From: Lepidostoma basale
Taxonomy: Eukaryota; Arthropoda; Insecta; Trichoptera; Lepidostomatidae
Length of the DNA: 64,000 bases
Assembly: GCA_022606425.2 (NCBI GenBank)
Contig: JAHDVF020000509.1
Coordinates: 682,001 to 746,000 of the forward strand
Direction: 5' to 3'
This document shows, piece after piece, positions 50,720 through 61,769 of this stretch (positions are counted from its first letter, which is position 1; every line of letters starts with the position of its first letter). The notes beneath the pieces were generated by a model, which did not search any database, had not been told where the DNA came from, and worked only from the letters and a program-made list of their open reading frames with translations. The translations under genes were made by a program, and so were the position numbers.

Positions 50720-53570
50720 AATGATTAACCCGCAATGGGTAAAATCAAGAATTTGTCTACAAGTATTTGTATACACTCAAAATGTTGTAATAACTTTTGT
50801 TTCTTGTTTTTGACAATTATTAAAAAAGTTAAAAATGAGTTTTTGATCCCAAAAGGTATTGAACATAAAGGCGAAAAACTGTGCAGAGGTGCAAAAAATA
50901 ACATAGTGTAGGTCAAACGTCACCGTAAAGATGCCACCCGTGGTACATGACATATGTAATAATAAGCCGTTTTTGTTCCTTTTTTCTTTATTTTATGTTT
51001 AAAGCATTTTGCACTACGATTTTTATTAACATTTATTAATATCTTAAAATGGAAACAGCATTTTATTGATAAAAGATGAAGTTCTTATGCTTTATTATAC
51101 AGTGCACGAATGGACTTCAAAATGAGAATAAACATTAACCCGTGTTGTATTCATTATTCATTCATTGCGATGCAAGAATGCCTCACTTGTCAACGGAAGA
51201 TGGACGGGTCGACCGTTTCCTCGAGTATCGAATGCTGTTATTCAGAAAACAGCACCGTTACTGGGTTGAAATAACCGAACCCATTTGATCTGATAAACTC
51301 GAATTCTCAAATAAATTTAATTTATTTTTTACAATTGACATAATTTATTTTACAAGAGTATTTTTATATTGGCCTAGCAAGGCGAAATAAAAACAATAAA
51401 AATGAATATGAATGAGATAAGAACAAAAAATAACTTTGTATAATATAAAAAGCAGTGTGAATCAAAAAACAAGCCCATGAAGGCTGGGTTAAATAAGACA
51501 TGAAGTAATTAAATAATGATTTAAAGGTGGCCATTTTCGATGTCTAGAAAAAAGTGGAGTAGACAGTATCTAGTCAGATAACGTCAGAACTCCTGGCTGT
51601 TGGAAGTGTTGTTGTTATAATCTACGTCCGTCAACATCTTAAGACTGCCTAGTCCCCAAATCACCGTCAAGTCAGTGGTGTTACATGGTTCTAAATCATG
51701 AAGACTGATGACTCTTAAATAATAACAAAGAATTGAATTGTTTAAAAACAGAATCCTAAAATTGATCCCAGGACCCAGACCTTGTGTTATAACGGTAACT
51801 TAATGGCATAGGGGTAATGAAGATATCTGCAAAATTACCAAGCAGCCCTTATAATTATGTAAGAACCTAGCATGGATTGGTGATGTACAGCTGGAGAGAT
51901 CAATGCAATCAGGACCCTGCACGTGTCAAGATAAGCCGGAGTAAGAACTCTAGGAAACCATAAACAGCGCCTAAAAATAATGTTCTGGCCCATCTGACTA
52001 GCTGGGCGAAAATAACATTTGTGAGCAAATAGCGCAGGATCGAGGAGCTTGAATAATATCATCAAGAATGAAATAACTCTTCAAGATTTGTATGGCCATC
52101 TGAAAAATCATAAGAAGCGATCTATAATAATTATTCCAGGCGATGAAAATTAATATTATAATTCTTACAGTGTATATGATAAGATGAAATATCCACCTCA
52201 AAGGGAGCATATAAATGTTGGTAACTCTCACTCCAAAAAACTAAACTCCAATGTTGTTGAATGTCATATATTCGGATTTAACGTTCAATACCAAATTTCG
52301 AGAAATAAATAATTGTTGCGATCAATTTACCAAAAAACTTTCGCGCCCTTACCCAAAACAAAGTAATCGTTACAACTAGAATATTAATTATAAAATTATT
52401 TTATAATTTTAAGATAGATTAAGATTTTCTTAACTTCAGCTTCAAACTAATCTTTTTCAGAGCACAGGCTTCGCCTAGTGTGGCTATTACAGAAAGTAAA
52501 AATTAGGCAAAGTAATAATAATAATATAATGTTTAAAAAAATGTTTCGTTGCTTCAATATAAATTGCTAGTAAATCCTTTGCAACCGAATCAGAAAAAAA
52601 TGGTAATCAGTGAAGCGCTCTTGCACTGAGAGAAGTTTCCATTTAAGGGTTGAATTAGTAAGTATGTCTTGTCCAGTGTCCCAAGTCTGACTTATGACGT
52701 CACTGCGACCCAATATGCAGTGCACATTACTCTTTCTGTAATGAAATATGCAGCCATTGCACGCCAGAGGGACTCGGCGCGACCGAACTGGACACACAAA
52801 CCCGAGAAGATATTATGTTTCCTTTGTGATTAAGAAAACCTCGGTGCGATAAACAAGTTCGGTCCACATTGAAACTGCAATACATTGTTTTATCTCGTAG
52901 TGTAATCGATCCCTCTCAACGGAGTTCGCGTTTGTTGGATTAATGACCAATGCGAGAATCTTGAAAGGATTATGACGTTTTGATTCTCATAAATTTTAGA
53001 AGTAGCAATTTATAATAAATAATACCTATCTTTAACACGTGCAAAAATCACATAATATAGTCCAACAAAATCAAAGAATACTTATTAACACTATGTTATT
53101 TATTATTATTATGAAAAATATTCAGATTACGTATAATATGTATTGGAAAAGTTTCCAAAGTGTGTGTGTGTTTTTTTTTTTTCGTAAACTGATTAAAAGT
53201 GTATATTGTTCACTATTATCATATTTTATATATCCGTGTAGTTTCGTATTTGCCAAATACAAAGCTACTCGAATATACTCTTTTTTTTCTTTTTACTCAA
53301 TTCGTTTTTTTTATGTATTTATTTACTTAAAATAGTACACGTGTTCATAATAAAAAAATGTTTAAACAATTAAAAATAATTATCTACATAAATATTAATA
53401 CTCGTATAAGGCTACATTTTGGTTAATTTTTTTTTTAATCAAATTGAATAAAATTATATACTGATAAAGGTTCTCTCTGTACTTAAATGTGATTCACAGT
53501 TAGCCCTTTTCCCTAAGTTATAATAATATACATAGTGTATCGGCTTAAAAGACGCCAACATTCAAAGTAT
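50720..53570. other. Long stretch with no recognised gene; GC-richer block at 52600-52990
   Basis: 51365-51410 holds a trace of family A (TGGCCTAGCAAGGCGAAAT). 52600-52990 (ACGCCAGAGGGACTCGGCGC, TCGATCCCTCTCAACGGAG) is non-repetitive and GC-richer. A TG repeat followed by T11 lies at 53158-53180. Open frames here are short and not credible. Confidence 0.35.
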
Positions 53571-53574
53571 TATT

Positions 53575-53800
53575 ATAAAATTCTATGTTACGATGTATGA
53601 ATGTAAACGACGCTCGAGGCATATTAGGATAGAGCAGTATGGTGGTCCATGCTCTCTACCTACCCTTCCGGAGAAAGGGCGTGATGGTTAGTTAGTTAAT
53701 TTAGAAAGTTATTTGAGGATATACCGGTGTGAGGGTCCGTCCTGTCTATCTTCCCGTTCAGAGAAATGGCATGATGGCTAGTTAGCTAGTTTATCTAATT
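53575..53800 (+). repeat. Two RTE-like 3' ends in tandem
   Basis: The first (53580-53700): ACGATGTATGAATGTAAACG, ATGGTGGTCCATGCTCTC, GGAGAAAGGGCGTGATGG, TTAGTTAGTTAA. The second (53705-53795): TATACCGGTGTGAGGGTCCG, TCAGAGAAATGGCATGATGG, CTAGTTAGCTAGTT. Both end in the family's tail repeat, and the second starts right after the first tail. Confidence 0.7.
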
Positions 53801-53803
53801 TGG

Positions 53804-54192
53804 TAGAGTTCATTCACAAATTGAAAGAAGATTGTAAATGTGTTAGTGCGTGTGCGTATGCGTAATGAGTAGGGATGGGCAAAACGACTCATCTCAGGGA
53901 TCTGATCTGAACGGATCGCTCAGCAGAGTGAGTCGACTCTTTTTCACGACTGACGACTCACTAAAATCAGATTTGTAACTCCAAACTCCAATGCCGCGCC
54001 GCGCGCCGCACAGTGGGCTGAAAATGAAGCTCCATAGACTTAGCGTCACTCGAAAATCAAGTACCTAATTTCATCAGATCAGTACCAAGATCAGATCCCT
54101 GAGATGAGTCGTTTTGCCCATCCCTACTCATTACGCGTAAGCACACGCACTAACACATTTACAATCTTCTTTCAATTTGTGAATGAACTCTA
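53804..54192. repeat. Fold-back element with hAT-like inner ends
   Basis: Very long inverted repeat: TAGAGTTCATTCACAAATTG, AAAGAAGATTGTAAATGTGT, TAGTGCGTGTGCG and GTAGGGATGGGCAAAACGAC, TCATCTCAGGGATCTGATCT, mirrored on the right to AATGAACTCTA. The inner TAGGGATGGGCAAAAC resembles hAT transposon ends. The interior includes a GC-rich CGCGCCGCGCGCCGCAC. The arms have diverged little, so the palindrome is young. Confidence 0.85.
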
Positions 54193-54194
54193 CT

Positions 54195-54775
54195 ATCTTG
54201 GCATTAGTTAAATTTTGTAAGGATATTATATACGAATGATATATATTCATATTATAAATAAATATATTTTACAGGTTTTTGTTTTCACGGGAAACAATTC
54301 AAACGATTTACTCGAAGAATATTACATCAATAAATAATTGTTGGGCACGCAACCTAAATTAATAACCGTACGCCAACTTCTAGTGGAAAATAAATTGCAA
54401 ATTGGATTACTGCGAGAATAATGGTGCAAAACGCTAACGCTATTAAATTTTTCCTCTCAGCTATACAAGTACCTCATTGTTCTAGCTCCGTATATAATTT
54501 CCACGCCATTATTTACTTCCTGACCCATTTTCGACGCTAGATCCAGAGGTCCACTCCACCGGCTAGTGGTGGGATTAATCGAATTAGTTCCGCAATCGAA
54601 CGGTTCCTAATCGAATTATCTCGAAAAGCAACCAAATTTTTTGTTCGATTTTTAGTGGAGCCAATTTTAAAGTACACATTCGGATTTTTCTGGAATTGGA
54701 GACCATGCATTTGACATGTGTTGTTCTTAAATAGTGGTTGCTTTTTTTTCATAATGGTAATGAAGGTTTTTATTT
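54195..54775. other. No gene recognised
   Basis: Contains a TCCGCAATCGAACGG / TAATCGAATTA-like repetitive patch at 54575-54660, and otherwise AT-rich unique sequence. Confidence 0.35.
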
Positions 54776-54777
54776 TT

Positions 54778-54990
54778 TAATAATTAATATGAATGAAAAC
54801 GTCTCTTTTCTATAAGTTTTATTTTATTTGGTAGGAATGATATTCTCGATTTGCTTAGGAATTGGTTTATGCCTTTACATTTTACTTTTATTCAAATAAA
54901 ATAAAACAAAACATCTGTTATAGAAAACATACGTTTTCATTACTATTAATTATTTAATATAGAGTTTTACATGTTTTTTTAAAGAAACAG
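54778..54990. repeat. Family A fold-back, core eroded
   Basis: The outer arms GAATGAAAACGTCTCTTTTC and AAACATACGTTTTCATTACT are kept, but the CGAAAC core is no longer recognisable (TGATATTCTCGATTTGCTTA). The distal end follows (TATAGAGTTTTACATG). Confidence 0.65.
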
Positions 54991-55424
54991 TAAGAAGCAT
55001 GTTTTTATTTAAAATATTATAATAAGAAAATCGAATAACTAAAAAAAATCTATACCTTATCGCTAATTATTCTTACATATGTTTACAAGTTTTAAGCAAA
55101 ACCAATATTAATACGTATAAATGTAATTCTTTAACACTACTCAAAGCGGAATAATATAAGAGATACCGTTTCGTGTGTGGATTGTCACAGTCAGTATAAT
55201 TTTATTTTTGGATCTTGGGGATGTTGAGTCACCTTATATCCTCTCAAACGATATTTTCGAGATCATCAGAATCCATCTTCGGAGTAATTGATTACCCTCT
55301 GTAATTCCCAATATGATCCTTAGATTGTATCATGGATAATAAATTGCAGCACTACATATATTTCGTTTCTGAAATGTAGCCAAAGTACTCAAGTTTCCTA
55401 ATATTTATTTACTTACTTACTTAG

Positions 55425-55900
55425 ACAGCCGGACATAGGCCTCCCTACATACTTCTCCAAGTAGCAAGTAGTATCTACCAAGTAGTATCTTGTGCCTTTT
55501 GCATCCAATCGCCAGCAATTCTTTGACTGACCAGTTTCCAATAGAGGAGGGTGTGAGGCAAGGTGATACAATATCCCCAAAAATTTTCACAGCGGTTTTG
55601 GAATACGCCTTTAAATACCTGAACTGGGAAGAAAAAGGTATCAAGGTGGACGAAAAAAACCTTAACAATTTAAGATTCGCGGATGACATCGTATTAATTT
55701 CTGAAGATCTGGATGAAGCACGTGTAATGCTGAAAGAGCTCATGGAAGCGACAAAAAAGTAGGGCTCTGTATAAACACAACCAAGACCAATATAATGACG
55801 AATCTGATCCTCGGCGGTCCTATAGAGATTGACAATCAGTTAATAGAAGAAGTTACTAAAATATTAGTATTTCGGCCACAACATCTTGCATTCCAGTGAT
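55425..55900 (+). pseudogene. Reverse transcriptase core fragment of another non-LTR family
   Basis: Codes LTDQFPIEEGVRQGDTISPK (motif B), IFTAVLEYAFKYLNWEEKGI and NLRFADDIVLISEDLDEARV, with the catalytic FADD. At about 55760 one base is lost, giving a stop; in the next frame GLCINTTKTNIMTN continues the thumb. This is a different family from the YADD element at 48353; RTE/Proto2-like by the 'RQGD..SP' and 'L.FADD' pattern. Preceded by an inverted scrap of a GGACATAGGCCTCC 3' end. Confidence 0.82.
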
Positions 55901-56154
55901 AATCAGACTACTGAGCTTCAGAGAAGAATCGGTCTTGGGTGAGCGGCATATGGCAGTTCTTCAGAAAAAGTTATTTAATAGTAGGATTCCTACTCTTTAT
56001 GGTCATAATAATTTATATGTATTCTTTATACGTTGCAGTACTTCATCGTTCGTGACTTTTAATGCCCATTCAATTAATTAATCGATTATTTTTTCATGTT
56101 TATAGTTTGAAAAATCGATAACAATATCGCAACAATTGGATTAGTCACGTCACT

Positions 56155-56345
56155 AGTCCACCGACGGCCTTGTTGCCTTCCGCTGGTGAAGCGCCGCCAG
56201 AGCTTCGTCCCGGTAAAGTGACAGGAAGCCGACCAACAACTCGATAATCATACAGTCACCGCTTTTAATGACAGCGCAGTGGCATATACTCGTAATCCAG
56301 CGTTTTCCAATATTTTTACTCCTACGGGTAGCTAAAAATATCAAA
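56155..56345. other. GC-rich patch with a possible DNA-transposon end
   Basis: CCTTCCGCTGGTGAAGCGCC, GAGCTTCGTCCCGGTAAAGT and CCAGCGTTTTCCAATATTTT. The last part resembles the CAGCGTTTCCCAA end at 56905-56925, so this may be a hAT remnant; weak. Confidence 0.35.
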
Positions 56346-56739
56346 AGTTCGGTAGAACAGAAACGCGGGAATTAGAATATATTCTGGTAGTATTTTGTTT
56401 TTAATATCAGTTTTTAATCGTATATAATAATAGGTATCAGTTTTAAATCCTATATAATAATAGGTAAAACTAGTGAAATACGATCCCACTACGATTTTTT
56501 TAAACAAAATAAATAAAAATTTGGAAACATTGAATACAACACTTTTCACAAGCATGTTTCGAGACACAAACTTCCTTTCTTTAGTGTATGAATTTTAAAG
56601 TTAAAATTCATTGATTCATATTCATCAAATGTGAATCCACAACACAAAGTGATGGCGAATATAGAAGAAATAAATTAAATTTTATTTTAGAAAAAAAAAC
56701 AGACTCCTATCTGTAAATTAAATGGATGTAACATATGCG

Positions 56740-57020
56740 AGTATATAGTAAAAGCACTGCGAAATTAGCTTTTGCATCTTTACTAGAATGGTTAATAAGA
56801 TAACCATGGTTCTAGTGTCGTCCCGGAGAAAATCTTGAATTCCGCCTTTCTTTTCTTTGTAGAGCAGCCAATTAAAAAAACTGTTTCCGCGGACCGGCGG
56901 TTGGGAAACGCTGGTATAATCTACGTATGGCTCACCGCAGTAATCAGCCACTGACGATGCACAAACATTTCTAAATACGATTACTTCAGAGATCAGCATT
57001 TCCATTCCAGCACTAATGAA
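56740..57020 (-). mobile_element. hAT-like transposon remnant
   Basis: On the minus strand CCAGCGTTTCCCAACCGCCG and GTCCGCGG form a typical hAT terminal sequence (CAG.G.TTCCCAACC...GTCCGCGG). Flanking frame pieces (FRNVCASSVADYCGEP) are not recognisable transposase. Confidence 0.5.
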
Positions 57021-57289
57021 AAAACACCAATTGAGATTTTTTTTAATCATTTTTATTTTACTTATATAAAACTTACGTTTTCTTTTCTTTATTTCATTAA
57101 CTAAATTGTCAACCTAAAAATATGGAAAAAAAAGAAATATTAAATGTTTAATCTAAAGAAATAAAAATACAATTTGTAAGTGAATACATGAATTAAATTT
57201 TACTGACAAATGCTTATTTAGTAATTAATATTTAAAATCAATAAAAATGGTTAAAAAGTTGCGTAACATCTGTAAAAAAAAACTAACTA

Positions 57290-57720
57290 ACTAACCCTCA
57301 CGCCGTCTCCCCGAAGGAGTAGGCAGAAAGAATGGACTGCCACACTTTTCTTTCCTGACATATTTCTCTCGTTTCCTCATCTGCATGTTATAATAACTAA
57401 CTAACTAACTAACTAACCATCACGCCGTCTCCCCGAAGTGGTAGGCAGAAATAATGGAACGCCACACTGTTCTGTCCTGACATACTTCTCTCGCTTCTTC
57501 TACATTCATACATCTTGTCATGCACGCACGTCGATTTCTCCGACTCCTCACGTGACCGACATTCAATATTTGATTGGTTTGATCGTGCCACGTTTTCCTC
57601 GGCCTTCCTCTATTTCTAGTTCCATTCACGCCGTTTACATATACCTTATTTACTACTCTGTATGTTATAATGCTTGTTATAAACGGCAAATAAATAAATA
57701 AAATATATTTACAAATCAAA
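57290..57720 (-). mobile_element. Two RTE-like 3' ends in tandem, inverted
   Basis: The plus strand shows AACTAACTAACCCTCACGCC, CCCCGAAGGAGTAGGCAG to a TATAATAACTAACTAACTAA junction at 57393-57416, then a second copy: CATCACGCCGTCTCCCCGAA, GGTAGGCAGAAATAATGG, GTCATGCACGCACGTCG. The second copy codes, on the minus strand, VVNKVYVNGVNGTRNRGRPR, KTWHDQTNQILNVGHVRSRR and SAYHFGETA without a stop. The shared tail repeat lies at the junction. Confidence 0.8.
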
Positions 57721-58240
57721 TCTTATTTTTTCTCTAAAAAGATTAAGATAAATATTGACTCCAGCACAATATCATGTTGAAGTGAATATCACTCGAGATC
57801 AAATTAATATTTGATTTTATTACCCGCCATTTATGTTATTATAGTGAATGTAAACACCAGCGAAATCACAATTTAAATCAGAGAACACGAATCAATTTAT
57901 TATTGTAAGCTTCGAGTGGGCCGAGAGATAATATTCACCAAGCATACGAGGTTTGGTACTAAAGTAATGAGAATATTAAATTATTTCACATTATGCTTCA
58001 TGTTTCACGATGCACATATTTAGAAAAAAATATATCGCAAACTGATTTATAGAAGATCCTATGGAAATATGTCGCTATTCGAAATCGAAATTCTGTAAAA
58101 AATCTGCATTTTTATGCTTACCTACATAATTCGAATCGGTTAATAATATAATATATTGATTTGTAAGTGAATCCTAGAATTTTCAGAGGTTCGCGAGGCG
58201 TTAACATTGTGGAATTACATATTACTGATTTTTTACGAAT
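57720..58240. other. AT-rich sequence, nothing recognised
   Basis: No coding frame or repeat core. Confidence 0.4.
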
Positions 58241-58400
58241 TAACGTACTATTTTCTTTTTTAATATTGACATTAGAATCTAGACATATTTCGAAGGCTTT
58301 ATACCTTCATCGGCAGTTTACTTTGTTCTACGGGTGATGAAGGTATAAAACAATCGAAAACAACGAAAAAAAAATGTTAATGTGAAAGAAACATTTTTTA
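58240..58400. repeat. Fold-back with facing hammerhead-like cores
   Basis: Minus core (58281-58315): GATGAAGGTATAAAGCCTTC, GAAATATGTCT. Plus core (58333-58363): GGTGATGAAGGTATAAAACA, ATCGAAAACAAC. Outer arms TTTTTTAATATTGACATTAG / ATGTTAATGTGAAAG. Related to 33802-33984. Confidence 0.6.
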
Positions 58401-59470
58401 ATATTAAGTGAATACCAATTAATTAAAAACAAAATAATATACGTAATATTAAAAATAAAATAAAAAACAGGTTTTCAATGGATACAAGCCATCCTACTAA
58501 CACAATATTTCAATTTTATGATAAATTTTCATTGATCAACTGATAATTTGTTCTATACTTCTTTATTTAGTTATAAAAAATACATATTTCTTTCAACTAG
58601 TACATGAAATTTTTAAATACGTAATAGTTAAATGCTTAATGAAAACAAATTTAAAATAAAAAATAAAAAAAAGCAAATAGACACGAAATACATAGAGAAG
58701 CAATTTAACAACAAGAAAAAAATATTAATAACTTAAAAACTTTAAAATGTGACCGGACGTACACTATAACATATTGGTTGCGGAATTTGTGAACATTATC
58801 CGAGTCCTTCGTGACTTGTGGCAAGCTATTAAATACTTTCAAATCTGTTTTCTGACTGAAAATCTGTTTTTGGAACTCCTTGATGAAGTTCTATCAATTC
58901 TAAAATTGACGACGATCCGATCAATTAGTCTAAGAATTTCAAATGATATATCAGTAATAATTTATTAAAATTAACATTTTATTATACTGCTTATTTTTCA
59001 TTATACCATCCATACGTGTATGTTATGATCAACATCAGTCTCGTTTCATAACTGTCGGTACTGTACATACAAAGATAAGCATTCGCTTGTTATTGATTTG
59101 ACGTTTTCCCATATAAAGAAATTCAACTAGTCATTTTTAAGCGAATGAAGCGAGCCGTGCGACGAGTGGGCGAAACGTAACGTACTCATCTGTTCAGAGA
59201 AAATATTTACCCGACTTTAATGTCCGGAGCTTTTGGGGAAATTGTCTAAATGGTGCTCACAAACACCGCAAGTTGCGAGATTATACTAAAGAAGTCAACT
59301 TGAGAATATAACGTTAATTTTTGCTTGTTCTCAAAATTGTGTTTGCCAAATTGGTTTCTTTAAATGTATTAACATAATATCGTACTTCAGCAACATGCAT
59401 ACAGGAATTGTGTATCTTCTACACTCGTTTCAATTAAAGGGTATGTTTGCAGCAAAGCGTTACATTTTTG
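58400..59470. other. AT-rich sequence with GC-richer patch at 59040-59300
   Basis: No gene or repeat recognised; the frame 58774-58968 is AT-driven. Confidence 0.35.
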
Positions 59471-59745
59471 CTAGTTCTTGGGATCCCACTTTGACTTTTA
59501 TTGTGCTAGTTTCCCGTTGTTTTCCACATTTGTATACAGAAGATTTGAACCCATTTACTGTGTATAACTTTTTAGATGTGATTCTCAAGACATGTGGATA
59601 GCGAATCTATCGCCATTTTATTGTCACGTGAATTCTACGCCAGGCCAAAGACACAGTGCATGACAATCACACTGCCATTGCCGGGTGTCTAACCCGGGAC
59701 CTTCAGGGTAGCTGTAATAGCTCTTGACACTCTGCCATGAAGATC
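59470..59745 (-). repeat. tRNA-derived SINE, family SINE-1, near-complete
   Basis: On the minus strand: GACGATCTTCATGGCAGAGT, GTCAAGAGCTATTACAGC, CTGAAGGTCCCGGGTTAG, GGCAATGGCAGTGTGATTGT, CTTTGGCCTGGCGTAGAATT, then the distal part ATGTGGAAAACAACGGGAAA and GTGGGATCCCAAGAACT. It shows the whole family from head to distal end. Confidence 0.85.
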
Positions 59746-59877
59746 GTCTACGTATAAAACACTTGGATTAAATATTAATAAACAGAGTAAACGCAATCGA
59801 AATAAAAACTTTTTAAATACGAAACAATTACCGTTGGTTTTTAATGTAACAATTTTTACGAGAGAATTTATAACTAT

Positions 59878-60480
59878 AGGGTATTTTTTCAGAGGTTTGG
59901 TTTTTAAACTGGCAACATTGTTTCTACAGACTGTTAATTTTACGGTTGATAGTTGATTTGTAGTTAGTACGTTTTGCCATTTCACCCAGTTGTTCGATAA
60001 AGTTGTCGAAAATTGGACTTTACAATTGCGCTTCATTCGAGCTAGCCGTGGCGTTCATATGCCAAAAAACCTATTTAACAATAATGGCATAAAATTATCT
60101 ATTAAATAAAGCCAATATCATAGACATTAACATTATTTTAATGTGTTATTTTTTATTTTGAATTTGTAAACCTCTAAAAAAAACACATTATTTTAACAAT
60201 GTGTATAAGGGTGTTTTTTTAGAGGTATACAAAATTCAAAATGAAAAAAAAAAACACGTTGAAATAATGTCAATTATTTTTTTAAATATAATTTTGGGCA
60301 TATAAGCGCCATGTCTAGCTCGAATGAAGCGCAATCGTGAAGTAAAATTTTCGACAACTTTATCGAGCAATTGGGTGAAATGGCAAAACGTATTGACTAC
60401 AAATCAACTGTCAACTTTTAAATTGACAGTCTGTAGAAACAATGTTGCCAGTTTAAAAACCAAACCTCTAAAAAAAACAT
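59878..60480. mobile_element. Head-to-head pair of short inverted-repeat elements with a shared small frame
   Basis: Two units of about 310 and 270 bp face each other. All four ends share GGGTGTTTTTTTAGAGGT or its variant (59878, about 60187, about 60207, 60480). Both arms carry the same small frame reading outward: MKRNCKVQFSTTLSNNWVKW on the minus strand (59878-60036) and MKRNREVKFSTTLSSNWVKW on the plus strand (60324-60476), each continuing QNVLTTNQLST and RNNVASLKTKPLKK. The differences between arms are about half synonymous. Function unknown. Confidence 0.75.
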
Positions 60481-60484
60481 AATA

Positions 60485-61150
60485 TAATAATTGACATTAA
60501 CCGAGCAATTTCAATATCTAATATTATTTAGACTACGTGAGAGTGACATTTTTTGCAGTGGTGGAAAATTAATCACAACGTTAATATTACCCTGGCAAGT
60601 TGAAACTTTTATCACAGCAAAAAGAGATCAATATCTCATTTTACGTATGAATGATGTATAAACAAAATAAGAGGCTGCTTTATTACGTACATAATGTAGA
60701 TAAACTTTTCTATGGAGTAATCGTTTTTAAAGTTGTCGTTAAATATGTAACATCGCTTCACTCGTACATCTTATTATTTAAAACACGGACGTGCTTATTT
60801 AAGATTCTTTTGGCTCGATACGGCCTTTGAATAATGCAATCTTCTCCCTGTTAAAACCGTGATTGGCGCATTTGTATCACGGATGGAGCTCACTAACTCA
60901 TTATTATTATAATAATAAAGCCGACATAAACTCAACCGAGCCATCGCGAGAGGAAGAGGGACATCCTCTCACCTTCATTGGAACTACGATAATAGTCCGT
61001 GAATCAAGCATGAAAATACTTATTTTACACAGAAAATAAAACAATTGGATTTAGTTAAAATAATTCATTCCAAATTTAAGTTTAACCTTAAAGGGGTAAG
61101 AAATTCAATACATACTTTCATATACGAGTATACCTAATAGTAATTTTTAT
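60485..61150. other. No gene recognised
   Basis: Moderately GC-richer from 60830 to 61010 (CTCCCTGTTAAAACCGTGAT, ACCGAGCCATCGCGAGAGG); nothing else. Confidence 0.35.
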
Positions 61151-61154
61151 ATTC

Positions 61155-61650
61155 GGTGTTCTTGTGCCGACCCTTATGTATAGAAGTGAAGCATGGAACT
61201 GGCAAAAGAAGAATGAAAGTAGAATACATGCAGTAGAAATGAGATCTCTAAGACGAATGTGTGGCAAATCTGTATATGATAGAGTGTCAAATGCAAGTAT
61301 AAGAAGTGAATGTGGTGCGAATGAGAGTGTTATGAACAAAATAATGAAAGGGTCATTAAGATGGTAACACATGGAAAGAATGAGTGAAGACATAATGGTA
61401 AAGAAGGTATATGTAAACGGCGTGAACGGAGCTAGAAATAGAGGAAGGCCGAGGAAAACGTGGCACGATCAAATCAATCAAATATTAAATGTCGGTCACG
61501 TGAGGAGTCGGAGAAATAGACTTGCGTGCATGACAAGATGTATGAATGTAGAAGAATCGAGAGAAGTACGTCAGGACAAAACAGTGTGGCGTTCCATTAT
61601 TTCTGCCTACTCCTCCGGGGAGACGGCTTGATGGTAAGTTAGTTAGTTAG
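61155..61650 (+). pseudogene. RTE-like C-terminal copy with one short deletion
   Basis: Codes PTLMYRSEAWNWQKKNESRI, HAVEMRSLRRMCGKSVYDR, NKIMKGSLRW, then a stop made by a 5-base deletion that removes part of the FG codons before HMERMSED. It goes on in the next frame: VKKVYVNGVNGARNRGRPRK, TWHDQINQILNVGHVRSRRN, SAYSSGETA stop. The tail is AAGTTAGTTAGTTAGTCAGT. 'NVGHVR' subfamily. Confidence 0.85.
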
Positions 61651-61769
61651 TCAGTTAATTTTTATAAAGTACTTAAATCTATTTACGTGATTTTTCGTGA
61701 CGTGCATTTGTTCCAATGTCAATTTGAATAATTTCTTTGATAACATTTTGAAGTTCTTGCTGGAGTTGG

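Noticed and set aside
57290..57420. CRISPR-like array suggested by repeated CTAA units
   Set aside because: It is a simple tetranucleotide tail of RTE-like elements, without spacers.
59150..59180. CGACGAGTGGGCGAAACG, which looks like a hammerhead box 2
   Set aside because: No box 1 and no hairpin before GAAAC; chance match.
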